Translations under genes and position numbers: made by a program
DNA from: an uncultured Treponema sp.
GTDB taxonomy: Bacteria > Spirochaetota > Spirochaetia > Treponematales > Treponemataceae
DNA length: 35,341 nt
NCBI GenBank assembly: GCA_946631855.1
Contig: CAMPAL010000013.1
Location: forward strand, 1 to 35,341
Direction of reading: 5' to 3'
Shown: piece by piece, positions 15,593 through 22,229 of the stretch
Layout: each line of letters begins with the position of its first letter
Position numbering within the stretch: position 1 is the stretch's first letter
The notes under the pieces: generated by a model
What the model was told of the DNA's origin: nothing
The model's input: the letters and a program-made list of their open reading frames with translations, nothing else
Databases searched by the model: none

Positions 15593-16132
15593 ATGAAGAA
15601 AATAAATGAAAAAGAATTGCTGAAAACGCCTGTTTTTACGGTTGTTGAAAAAGAGTTTGAAGGTGTTAAGTTTAAACCTGTTGGATTGAATTGCAATGAT
15701 TGGGTACAGATTTGTGCAATTGATAAAACTGGAAACACCATAATTGTAAAGCAGTCAAGGTGGGGAGGAGAAAATGAAACAACTGAATTTCCCTGTGGAA
15801 CTGTAGAAGAAAAAGAAAACCCGAGAACAGCGGCGACAAGAGAGTTTGCAGAAGAAACAGGTATTCAAATTAACGAAGCAGATTTGAGTTTGTTTATTTG
15901 TTTCAATCCAAACCCTGCATATTTCAACAACAAAATGTACACATATATTTTGCAGGTTGATAATTTGGAAAAGCTTTGGGAAAACCGAGGAAAACAGCAT
16001 TTAGATGAAAACGAGGACTGTAAAGCAAAAGTTGTAAAATTGAAAGATGTAAGAGATGATTTATCTTTGCAAGCAATTGGGTATGTGGGTTTAAGTATTT
16101 TGGAGAGGTATTTCACAAATGAAGAAGCCTGA
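15593..16132 (+). CDS. Nudix hydrolase, ADP-ribose pyrophosphatase type (179 aa)
   Basis: A perfect Nudix box runs from G69 to I91: G69, five residues, E75, seven residues, then R83-E84-F85-A86-E87-E88-T89-G90-I91. These glutamates bind the metal and hydrolyse a nucleoside diphosphate linked to another group. The text before the box (VKQSRWGGENETTEFPCG) resembles ADP-ribose pyrophosphatases (V-x-Q-x-R and ELPxG), so ADP-ribose or a related sugar nucleotide is the likeliest substrate. T4 NudE is a phage enzyme of comparable type. A role in NAD-derived metabolite turnover would fit the nicotinamidase and NadR-like kinase elsewhere in the window, but that link is inference. The 3' end overlaps the next gene by 14 bp. 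Confidence 0.88.
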   Translation: MKKINEKELLKTPVFTVVEKEFEGVKFKPVGLNCNDWVQICAIDKTGNTIIVKQSRWGGENETTEFPCGTVEEKENPRTAATREFAEETGIQINEADLSLFICFNPNPAYFNNKMYTYILQVDNLEKLWENRGKQHLDENEDCKAKVVKLKDVRDDLSLQAIGYVGLSILERYFTNEEA

Positions 16133-16448
16133 CTCTAACAAAAGAAATGAAATCGAGTGCCCAAATGGATTAAAAGTTGTTTGGCAGGATTTTGAAGGTT
16201 TTCCTAGCTATAGCGATATTGAGAATTATCTCAAAGAGAAAGCTGAAATGACAATTCGTCTCAGGGGAAATCCTTTTTTTAATGGAAGTGGAAATATTTT
16301 TAACGAACCTCTTCCAAATCCAAATCCCCTTGTTCAAATCCTCATAGATTTTAGAGGGAATATTGTAAACGAGTACAAAGAAAAATATGAAGCTCTTTTG
16401 AAGGAAAAAGAAGAAGAGAAAGAAGATTCAAATTGCATTACGTGGTGA
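16119..16448 (+). CDS. Unknown protein (109 aa)
   Basis: No family recognised. The start lies inside the end of the Nudix gene, so translation is probably coupled. An N-terminal strand-rich part is followed by a loop rich in Asn and Pro (EPLPNPNP) and a helical, Glu/Lys-rich C-terminus. A short gap of 7 bp leads into the next gene. Confidence 0.6.
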   Translation: MKKPDSNKRNEIECPNGLKVVWQDFEGFPSYSDIENYLKEKAEMTIRLRGNPFFNGSGNIFNEPLPNPNPLVQILIDFRGNIVNEYKEKYEALLKEKEEEKEDSNCITW

Positions 16449-16455
16449 AAGAAAA

Positions 16456-16968
16456 ATGAAAGATTTATACAAAAGATTTATGAGTCAAACAGGAATGAAA
16501 TTTGGGGCTGCGAATGATAAAGATGTAAACAAGCAGCTGGAAAAAGATTTATGCGCAGTTTTTTTCAAAACAGATAAAATTGAAGAACCCCCAAAAGAAA
16601 TGGACTTCAAAGGAATTGATGTAATTGTAGATGGGGTTACTGTACAAGTAAAATGCCATGCAAATAAAGATTTTATTCTAGAGGATAAAAAACTCAACAA
16701 AGCTGATAAATGGATAAAAGGCAATATTGACAGATGTGCAGCAAAATTGTTTTTGAATGTTTATCCTGAAAATGGAAAATTGGTTTATGAATTATTTGAC
16801 ACTTCTGAAGTAAAAGAAATGCTGGATATTTGCAGATCTTTTCAAGAGAGAAGAAAAATAAATTGGACGCCTGAAAAATCAAAAATCTTTGCAAAGTTCG
16901 GGAGCAATCCAGGTTATTATCAGGAAACAAAAAACAAAAGAAGTTTTATTTTTAGGATAAAAAGATAA
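16456..16968 (+). CDS. Possible PD-(D/E)XK-fold nuclease (170 aa)
   Basis: The segment from D50 to H68 reads DFKGIDVIVDGVTVQVKCH. The pattern D55, about eight residues, Q64-V-K66 on adjacent strands is that of restriction-endonuclease-like proteins in which Q replaces the usual acidic residue of (D/E)xK. E29 upstream could be the helix acid. The rest is mixed alpha/beta with basic ends, suitable for DNA binding. The gene sits immediately before the helicase gene and after small unknown genes. The assignment is a fold-level guess: one motif, no family match. Resolvase-like (Hjc-type) or repair nuclease roles are possible. Confidence 0.4.
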   Translation: MKDLYKRFMSQTGMKFGAANDKDVNKQLEKDLCAVFFKTDKIEEPPKEMDFKGIDVIVDGVTVQVKCHANKDFILEDKKLNKADKWIKGNIDRCAAKLFLNVYPENGKLVYELFDTSEVKEMLDICRSFQERRKINWTPEKSKIFAKFGSNPGYYQETKNKRSFIFRIKR

Positions 16969-16977
16969 GAGTTTCCA

Positions 16978-16984
16978 CTATATT
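16978..16984 (+). promoter_or_regulatory. CTATATT promoter, leaderless helicase mRNA
   Basis: TATATT at 16979-16984 places the expected +1 near 16991, three bases before ATG 16994. No SD precedes the ATG (TTTTTTTAATT). Confidence 0.5.
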
Positions 16985-16993
16985 TTTTTAATT

Positions 16994-18148
16994 ATGAATG
17001 AAATTGTTTTAACAAAAGCTCAGCAAAAAGCTGTTGATATATCATTTAATAATTTTAAGTCAGGGAAAAATACAGTAATTGCTGGCTATGCAGGTACAGG
17101 AAAAAGTACTTTAGTTTCTTTTTTGATAGAAAAGATTGCAAAAGAATTGAACGTACATAATTATACATTTGCTGCATTTACAGGTAAAGCAGCTCAGGTA
17201 TTGACAAACAAAGGCAATCCTGCAATGACTTTACATAAATTGATGTATGATCCTCATGAAGACCCTTGGGGTAATATTGTATTTGAATTAAAAGCAGACC
17301 TGCCATATGAGTTGGTTATTGTAGATGAATGTTCTATGGTTCCAATGGATATGTTGCAAGATTTATATTCTTTTGGAGTACCTTTAGTTTTTTTAGGAGA
17401 TCCCGGTCAACTTCCTCCTTTTGAAAAAGAAAACGAAAATCATTTGTTGGATCACCCTGATATTTTCTTGACTGAAGTTTTGCGACAAGCTTTGGATAGT
17501 CCAATTATAAGACTTTCAATGAAAATAAGAAATCACGAATCTATAGATGGGTTTAATTTTCAGGAAGCAAAAGTTGTAAATAAAACTGGAATTACAACAA
17601 AAGAGATACTTGACGCAGATATGATAATTGTTGGAACTAACAATATGAGAAAAAAAGTCAATCGCGCTGTAAGAAAACTTTTAGGTAAAGAGGGTTTGTT
17701 TTCTGAAGAAGAGAAACTTATTTGTACAAAAAATTACTGGGAAAGAGAAAATATTGAAAACTCTTTGACAAATGGTACAGTTGGTTTTTTGAGAAATACT
17801 AAAGAAGGATTTATTCAACCGTATTCTAAACTAAAAACAAAGTTTGATGTTTTGGAAGGGAATTTTACATCTGAATCCGGTTTGAAAAAGTTTGTAAAGC
17901 TGGACAAAGTGTTTTTGAAAGATGAAGAACCTATGTTTACATTTGAGCAGAGAAAATATATGAATCGAAAAAATCTGCCAAAAGAGTTTACTTACGCTTA
18001 CGCAATTACAGGGCATAAATCTCAAGGTAGTGAATGGGATAAAGTTGTTATTTTTGAAGAGTCTTTTCCTTTTGGAGAGGATCACTCAAAATGGCTTTAC
18101 ACCTGCGTTACTAGGGCGAAGAAAAGTGTAATTTTGGTAAGACCTTGA
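16994..18148 (+). CDS. dda: Dda-type SF1B DNA helicase (384 aa)
   Basis: Superfamily 1B 5'-3' DNA helicase of the Dda/RecD group, which unwinds DNA, displaces bound proteins and helps start origin- and recombination-driven replication in T4. Motifs in order: Walker A GYAGTGKST at 31-39; motif Ia AAFTGKAA around 60-67; motif II VDECS at 110-114; motif III LGDPGQLPP at 134-142; motif V TGHKSQGSEW around 339-348; motif VI CVTRAKK around 371-377. Length is slightly below T4 Dda (439 aa). The gene has its own CTATATT box giving a nearly leaderless mRNA, and follows the recombinase block, which fits joint use in replication and repair. Confidence 0.92.
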   Translation: MNEIVLTKAQQKAVDISFNNFKSGKNTVIAGYAGTGKSTLVSFLIEKIAKELNVHNYTFAAFTGKAAQVLTNKGNPAMTLHKLMYDPHEDPWGNIVFELKADLPYELVIVDECSMVPMDMLQDLYSFGVPLVFLGDPGQLPPFEKENENHLLDHPDIFLTEVLRQALDSPIIRLSMKIRNHESIDGFNFQEAKVVNKTGITTKEILDADMIIVGTNNMRKKVNRAVRKLLGKEGLFSEEEKLICTKNYWERENIENSLTNGTVGFLRNTKEGFIQPYSKLKTKFDVLEGNFTSESGLKKFVKLDKVFLKDEEPMFTFEQRKYMNRKNLPKEFTYAYAITGHKSQGSEWDKVVIFEESFPFGEDHSKWLYTCVTRAKKSVILVRP

Positions 18149-18188
18149 AAATTGTTTTCACCTAATTAAAAAAAGGAAAAATAAAAAA

Positions 18189-18446
18189 ATGCCACGAAGA
18201 GAATCAGTATTTTCAGAATCAACATCTAAAAAGTTGTTAAAAGCAATCAGAGATATTGCGCCAATTTCAGAGGATACTCATTGGACTTTTACAGAAATTT
18301 TCGAAGATAAAGGTCTCAAGAGAATAGATAAAGAACATGAATTGGAAGCAGCTTTGTCTAAATTAAATTTTGAAATTCGGGAATTTAGAAAGATTGCGAT
18401 AAAATATTGGAAGCAATACCATAGTTACGCGGCTAAAGGTCTTTAA
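18189..18446 (+). CDS. Unknown small protein (85 aa)
   Basis: No family recognised. Small, helical and basic at the ends. An AAGGAAA SD lies 10-12 nt before the ATG. The gene's last 4 bases overlap the stop of the convergent nuclease gene. It is the last + strand gene of the DNA-metabolism block. Confidence 0.6.
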   Translation: MPRRESVFSESTSKKLLKAIRDIAPISEDTHWTFTEIFEDKGLKRIDKEHELEAALSKLNFEIREFRKIAIKYWKQYHSYAAKGL

Positions 18447-18985
18447 TTTTTCTTTCCATATTTAACTGGTCTTGTAACTTCATTATATTCATCTTTCCAT
18501 TTTGGATTGAAGTTATAAACCTCTTTTAAAATAGGTTTCATTTCTTCTCCTCCAAAAAAAGTTACAACTCCCGCGGTTGCTTCTCTTTTTAATAAATCAT
18601 CCTCTCTCCATCTCCCTTTTACTTCTGCAAAACCAAATTCCATTGTTTTGAAATCGGGGTAAAATTTCGCGTCTTTTCCTTCGGAGTTTACATAGTCAAA
18701 AGATTCCGTTAAATTACGATGACAAGAACAACCTTTAATATCGACCATCCAAATATAAAAAGCAGCTTCCCAATAAGAATCCAAAGCCATTCCTCTAAAC
18801 AAACCTTTTGTACCTTGAGTTTTCCCCAATCCACATTTTGAAACTGGAGGTACTTTATATTTCGGGTTTTTTTCTTGATCCTCAAAACTTTTTATTTGTT
18901 CTTTTACTACCCAAATTGGATTTTTTGGTAAAAGTATCCTCGGGTTTACAACAGGAGGTACTTCTAATTCTTGATATAATTCCAT
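18443..18985 (-). CDS. PD-(D/E)XK nuclease, TnsA-like arrangement (180 aa)
   Basis: Residues E73 (DSYWEAAFYIW), D111 (KFYPDFK) and E121-V-K123 (FAEVKGRW) give the full catalytic pattern of the PD-(D/E)XK superfamily: helix acid, then YPDF, then ExK at a spacing of about ten residues. This is the arrangement of TnsA-type and several phage endonucleases that cut double-stranded DNA with Mg2+. A CxCH motif (GCSCHRN) near residue 86 could bind a metal. In phages such enzymes serve as head-completion, recombination or host-DNA-degrading nucleases. A CCTAAATTTTAACATT motif 16 nt before the ATG resembles the start signal of the structural genes here, which slightly favours a packaging or head role. 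Confidence 0.7.
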   Translation of the reverse strand: MELYQELEVPPVVNPRILLPKNPIWVVKEQIKSFEDQEKNPKYKVPPVSKCGLGKTQGTKGLFRGMALDSYWEAAFYIWMVDIKGCSCHRNLTESFDYVNSEGKDAKFYPDFKTMEFGFAEVKGRWREDDLLKREATAGVVTFFGGEEMKPILKEVYNFNPKWKDEYNEVTRPVKYGKKN

Positions 18986-19018
18986 AATGTTAAAATTTAG
19001 GATTTTTCTATTTCGAAA

Positions 19019-20806
19019 TTATCTTTTTGTGCAGTTTTTGAGATTTTGCAATGCACGTTTTAAATTCCTTTCCTCAATCCTAACTTTAGCTTCTGCTATT
19101 TTAATTCTCTCGTTAAGAGAAAGCCTATGCTTTTTTCTACTTTCCCATTTATAGTAATCCAAAGAAGCATCCTTGTTTTCTTGAGGGTCTCTAATTCTAT
19201 AAACTATTTTTAGTAAATCCAAAACTTTTTGAGGCTCGATTTCAAAAAAGAAGTCACTTCTATTAAACTGTGAATTTTCAATTACAATATTTTTATTGCC
19301 TTTTAAGTAATTAATTAAACCAATTGTTTTTTCCTTAGAGTTGTTGTTATCATTTATAAAAGGGTAAATAATTCCTTCTCCTTCCTCAAAACCTATTTGA
19401 GAAAGCATTACACTTCTTAAAGTTTCTTCTTTATTTTTAGTCTTATAGCCCAGGTCTAATTCCCAACCTTTTTCTGAGTTAAAGTATTCAGAAACTAAAC
19501 CCTCTCCATTTCCAGTTTCTGATGGAAGTAAATTTGTTATTTTACCACCCTGACCAGCCGAATCAACTTCAATAATTTCATCCGAATCTTTAATCTGTGT
19601 ATAAGCCTTTAAAGAGGTTTCCGCAACACATTTTGAGCTGCCAGCAGACCTCAAATTAACTCCAACTAAAAAATGTTTTTTATTTAAATTGTCTTCAGGC
19701 ACATCGTAAATATTCAACACAACATTTATTGTGTATGTATTATCTGGAAAAGTACTAATACCAGAAACCCAAAATTTTGCGTATGTTTTTACACCGGGGT
19801 CTGTAAGTGGCTTTAATTTTTTTTCCCAAACATTTACAACTCCAGTGGTTGAAATTGGACTTCGATTACCATTTGAAATAAACCCAACAAGATTTGTTGC
19901 CGAAGAATTTTTGTAGCTGATTGGAAATAGATTTCCTTCTTTAATTTCATTATTTAAGTTTGAAATTGTTTGATTTGTATTTGAAGCCAATTTTTCTATT
20001 AAATCATTTGAAAGAATAAAAAAATCTGATTGATTAAAAATATCAAAATTTTTATAAAGCTTCAATTCTTTGACCATTTCTATAAGGCCTTTTAAGTCAT
20101 TTCTCATAAAACAACGCCAACTTTTGCTTCTTTTTAAGATAGGATCAAACCATCTTTTGAAGGATTCCTTTTGACCTTCAGGTGCATCTCCTTCAACATT
20201 TTTCAAAGAATCCTCTCCAAAAAAATCCCCTTCGTTTGGATAGACTGCTAAAGCATTATTAATGCCAAAATATTTGTTAATCCAACTCGCTGCTTCTTTT
20301 TCTTCTGTAAGACCTCTTGCGCTGCTTCCTAATCTAGCTTCGAATCTTTTAAATGTTTTTTTAAGCTCTCCAGTTTCTGCATTATAAGGTTGTAATAGAA
20401 AAACAACATGCCTATCATTGGGTATTGCTTTCTTCAATCCTAAAAACTTATAGCATGGATTGTCTTTGTCTGCTTTATAAATATTTTTTCCTACCAATTC
20501 CTTAAAAGGGTTTTTGCCTGCTCCTTGGTTTTGGTATTTATTTTCAATATTTTTAAAAGTTCTTCCTCTATCTTCAAGGCCGTAACCATCGTAAGTTACA
20601 CTTGCATATCTGTGAGAAGGAGGTATAACTTGAATAGTGTTTGGATTTTCAGTCATCCTTAAAAATTCAGTACCAAAAATACTTTTGAGGTTTATTTGAG
20701 CATCACTTCCATCTTCATTTTTAATAATGAAATCAGAAAAATTAAGATTTTTGTCCTGAATAAAAGTTTCTTCATTTTCTTTTAATTTAAAAAATTTAGC
20801 TCTCAT
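19019..20806 (-). CDS. Unknown large protein, probably structural (595 aa)
   Basis: No family recognised. The middle is beta-rich with many Asn, Ser and Lys. The last 90 residues are helical and basic (RKKHRLSLNERIKIAEAKVR). There is no membrane segment, signal or nucleotide-binding motif. The ATG follows ACTAAATTTATTT, 13 nt long, whose TAA is the stop of the GNAT gene, the same junction as in the fibre operon. That shared signal and the nearby tape-measure-like gene suggest a virion protein; this is inference. Confidence 0.6.
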   Translation of the reverse strand: MRAKFFKLKENEETFIQDKNLNFSDFIIKNEDGSDAQINLKSIFGTEFLRMTENPNTIQVIPPSHRYASVTYDGYGLEDRGRTFKNIENKYQNQGAGKNPFKELVGKNIYKADKDNPCYKFLGLKKAIPNDRHVVFLLQPYNAETGELKKTFKRFEARLGSSARGLTEEKEAASWINKYFGINNALAVYPNEGDFFGEDSLKNVEGDAPEGQKESFKRWFDPILKRSKSWRCFMRNDLKGLIEMVKELKLYKNFDIFNQSDFFILSNDLIEKLASNTNQTISNLNNEIKEGNLFPISYKNSSATNLVGFISNGNRSPISTTGVVNVWEKKLKPLTDPGVKTYAKFWVSGISTFPDNTYTINVVLNIYDVPEDNLNKKHFLVGVNLRSAGSSKCVAETSLKAYTQIKDSDEIIEVDSAGQGGKITNLLPSETGNGEGLVSEYFNSEKGWELDLGYKTKNKEETLRSVMLSQIGFEEGEGIIYPFINDNNNSKEKTIGLINYLKGNKNIVIENSQFNRSDFFFEIEPQKVLDLLKIVYRIRDPQENKDASLDYYKWESRKKHRLSLNERIKIAEAKVRIEERNLKRALQNLKNCTKR

Positions 20807-20814
20807 AAATAAAT

Positions 20815-21300
20815 TTAGTGAACACTTTCAATTGCTTTGAAAAATACAGGCTCATTTTTGCATACAGGATCAATATCTATAAAATAATACCCGTGATCAA
20901 TATAAAAAGGAATCAATTTATTTTCAAATTCTTTTTGGGCGTGTAATTTAATACAGTTACAAGGGCAATTTTCTTTAATATACTTTTCAGCTCTTCTCAA
21001 CAATTTTGAGCCTAAACCTTGTTTTCTATACTCAGGTTTAATTGCAAAACAATAAATCCACGCTTCTAACAAAGGGTAAGTGTTTCCATTTTCCAAATGA
21101 TCAATACCTGTTTTAATTGCAAGCTGGCCAATTAACTCTTTACCTTTTCGAATACGAATAATCACATCCTTATCATTTTTCAAAAATATAAAAGAACTGT
21201 GATTCCAATCCAAACATCCTCTTATATCAAACCCCATACCAGGTTTTCTTCTAACTATTGTATACCTAAATTCTTTTGGTAATTTTGTATCAAAATTCAT
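20815..21300 (-). CDS. GNAT-family N-acetyltransferase (161 aa)
   Basis: The acetyl-CoA-binding motif A is clear: CFAIKPEYRKQGLGSKLLRRAE, with the R/Q-x-x-G-x-G/A signature as RKQGLG at residues about 92-97. After it come a helix and HAQKEFENKLIPFYIDHGYYF, which matches motif B of GNATs (the strand, helix and F-Y-x-x-x-G-Y/F ending). Such enzymes acetylate amines on proteins, antibiotics or small molecules; the substrate is not visible. I prefer ATG 21300 to the TTG at 21315, because CCTAAATATATT directly precedes it and neither start has an SD. The insertion relic ends only a few bases upstream, so the gene may have lost its original leader. Confidence 0.82.
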   Translation of the reverse strand: MNFDTKLPKEFRYTIVRRKPGMGFDIRGCLDWNHSSFIFLKNDKDVIIRIRKGKELIGQLAIKTGIDHLENGNTYPLLEAWIYCFAIKPEYRKQGLGSKLLRRAEKYIKENCPCNCIKLHAQKEFENKLIPFYIDHGYYFIDIDPVCKNEPVFFKAIESVH

Positions 21301-21315
21301 AATATATTTAGGCAA

Positions 21316-21582
21316 AGTGAACTACAGATGGGCTAAAGATCCATCAGCTTCCGTATTTACCTTTTTAAGGATGATACGAAAATTTCCTGCTTCATAGAAC
21401 ACTTCGGTTCTCCACAGGCATTTGTAATTTCCCGAAGTTCCCTCGGTACTATGAGGAAGTATTGAACTCCTCTGTTTATGATTTGCACCAGATAATACTG
21501 ATCCCTGTGACTAACTTGGATTTCAATCATTATTATTATAGTTAGTCAATTCATCCTATTGACTAAAGATCAATAGGTTTTC
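21316..21582 (-). mobile_element. IS200/IS605-type relic with omega-RNA-like sequence, tnpA absent
   Basis: Read on the minus strand, the right end carries ATGAAGCAGGAA, then a hairpin arm, then GATGG-loop-CCATC and TGTAGTTCA. This series is typical of the 3' end of tnpB and its right end, which is also the omega (guide) RNA scaffold. The left end has a perfect 8-bp hairpin at 21555-21577. The loops of the left- and right-end hairpins both contain TCTTTAG, as expected if one transposase read both. No transposase gene and only a fragment of tnpB remain. Internal pairings (7 bp 21401-21407 with 21432-21438; 6 bp 21413-21418 with 21504-21509; 8 bp 21508-21515 with 21541-21548) keep it strongly folded. 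Confidence 0.65.
21357..21530 (-). pseudogene. TnpB C-terminal fragment (57 codons)
   Basis: The minus strand from ATG 21530 reads through 57 codons. The downstream part reads VPRELREITNACGEP and, four residues later, MKQE, which resembles the tail of IS1341-type TnpB proteins (ELREVTPxE or ACGE, then SMKQE). The RuvC domain and zinc finger that make TnpB a nuclease are missing, so no active protein can be made. Stops occur in the other frames, and the upstream part (RDQYYLVQIINRG) only weakly recalls the DRDxNAAxNI helix of TnpB. I read it as a decayed end of tnpB kept within the element; it is based on remembered family features, not an alignment. Confidence 0.55.
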
Positions 21583-21596
21583 TCGACTCGTTCATT

Positions 21597-21633
21597 ATAA
21601 AAAGGAGCCTTTCCTTAAAAAAGCTCCTCTCGC
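21597..21633 (-). terminator. Rho-independent terminator of the tape-measure operon
   Basis: AGGAGC (21603-21608) pairs with GCTCCT (21623-21628). On the minus strand the hairpin is followed by TTTTTATAATG. It lies just after the stop of the 70-aa gene. Confidence 0.75.
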
Positions 21634-21646
21634 TTAAAAAAGACAA

Positions 21647-21859
21647 CTACTCTACCAAAGAATCAACACATTCCTGTACGTTTGGAATTGGAAGTATAAA
21701 ACCATTCGGCAATCTTATCATAAATCCTTTTTCCTTTGTCTTAAAGAATTTATAAATTGTACCCTGTACCTTGTGCACAACCAACAAATCTTCATTGTCA
21801 TCCAAAAAAAGCCAATTTTTGTTTGGTTCCACCTCAACATTTCCTTTTAGAAATTTCAT
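21647..21859 (-). CDS. Unknown small protein (70 aa)
   Basis: No family recognised. Beta-strand rich, with a run of alternating hydrophobic residues (GFMIRLPNGFILPIP). The ATG overlaps the stop of the 118-aa gene (ATGA) with a GGAGA SD just before, so the pair is co-translated. It ends the operon before the terminator. Confidence 0.65.
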   Translation of the reverse strand: MKFLKGNVEVEPNKNWLFLDDNEDLLVVHKVQGTIYKFFKTKEKGFMIRLPNGFILPIPNVQECVDSLVE

Positions 21860-22212
21860 TTTTCATCTCCTTCTATTTGTTTTTTCAAAAATACCAATCT
21901 CTTTTTAGTTCGCTGGTATTTTGAAAGTTCTTCTTCATATCTTACTTTGGCATTTACCATTTTGAATAAACGCTCTGCCCTTACTCTCTGATTTGTTTTT
22001 TCGTTACAAGTTTTAATATAGAGTTTGCGCTGATAATTGTAATTTTCAAAAAAAGTGTGCAAAGCTCCATCTGTTTTTGATTTCATTCTACTCAACTCAG
22101 CAAGGCATTCTTTTATGCCCTGAGATTTTAGGTCTTTTTCATGTTCCTTGCACTCACTCTCAGTTTCGAAGAAATTCCCGTCAAAAGATTTCCACATTTT
22201 CACTTCTTCCAT
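21856..22212 (-). CDS. Unknown helical protein (118 aa)
   Basis: No family recognised. The first 25 residues (MWKSFDGNFFETESECKEHE) recall short phage proteins that begin with a WxxxDGxxFxxxxxCxxHE segment. The rest is a long charged helix, likely a coiled coil. AAGGAG lies before its ATG and overlaps the end region of the tape-measure-like gene, 17 bp upstream. A role as tail chaperone would fit the place next to a tape-measure gene, but nothing proves it. Confidence 0.6.
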   Translation of the reverse strand: MEEVKMWKSFDGNFFETESECKEHEKDLKSQGIKECLAELSRMKSKTDGALHTFFENYNYQRKLYIKTCNEKTNQRVRAERLFKMVNAKVRYEEELSKYQRTKKRLVFLKKQIEGDEK

Positions 22213-22229
22213 TTATAAAATCTCCTTTT

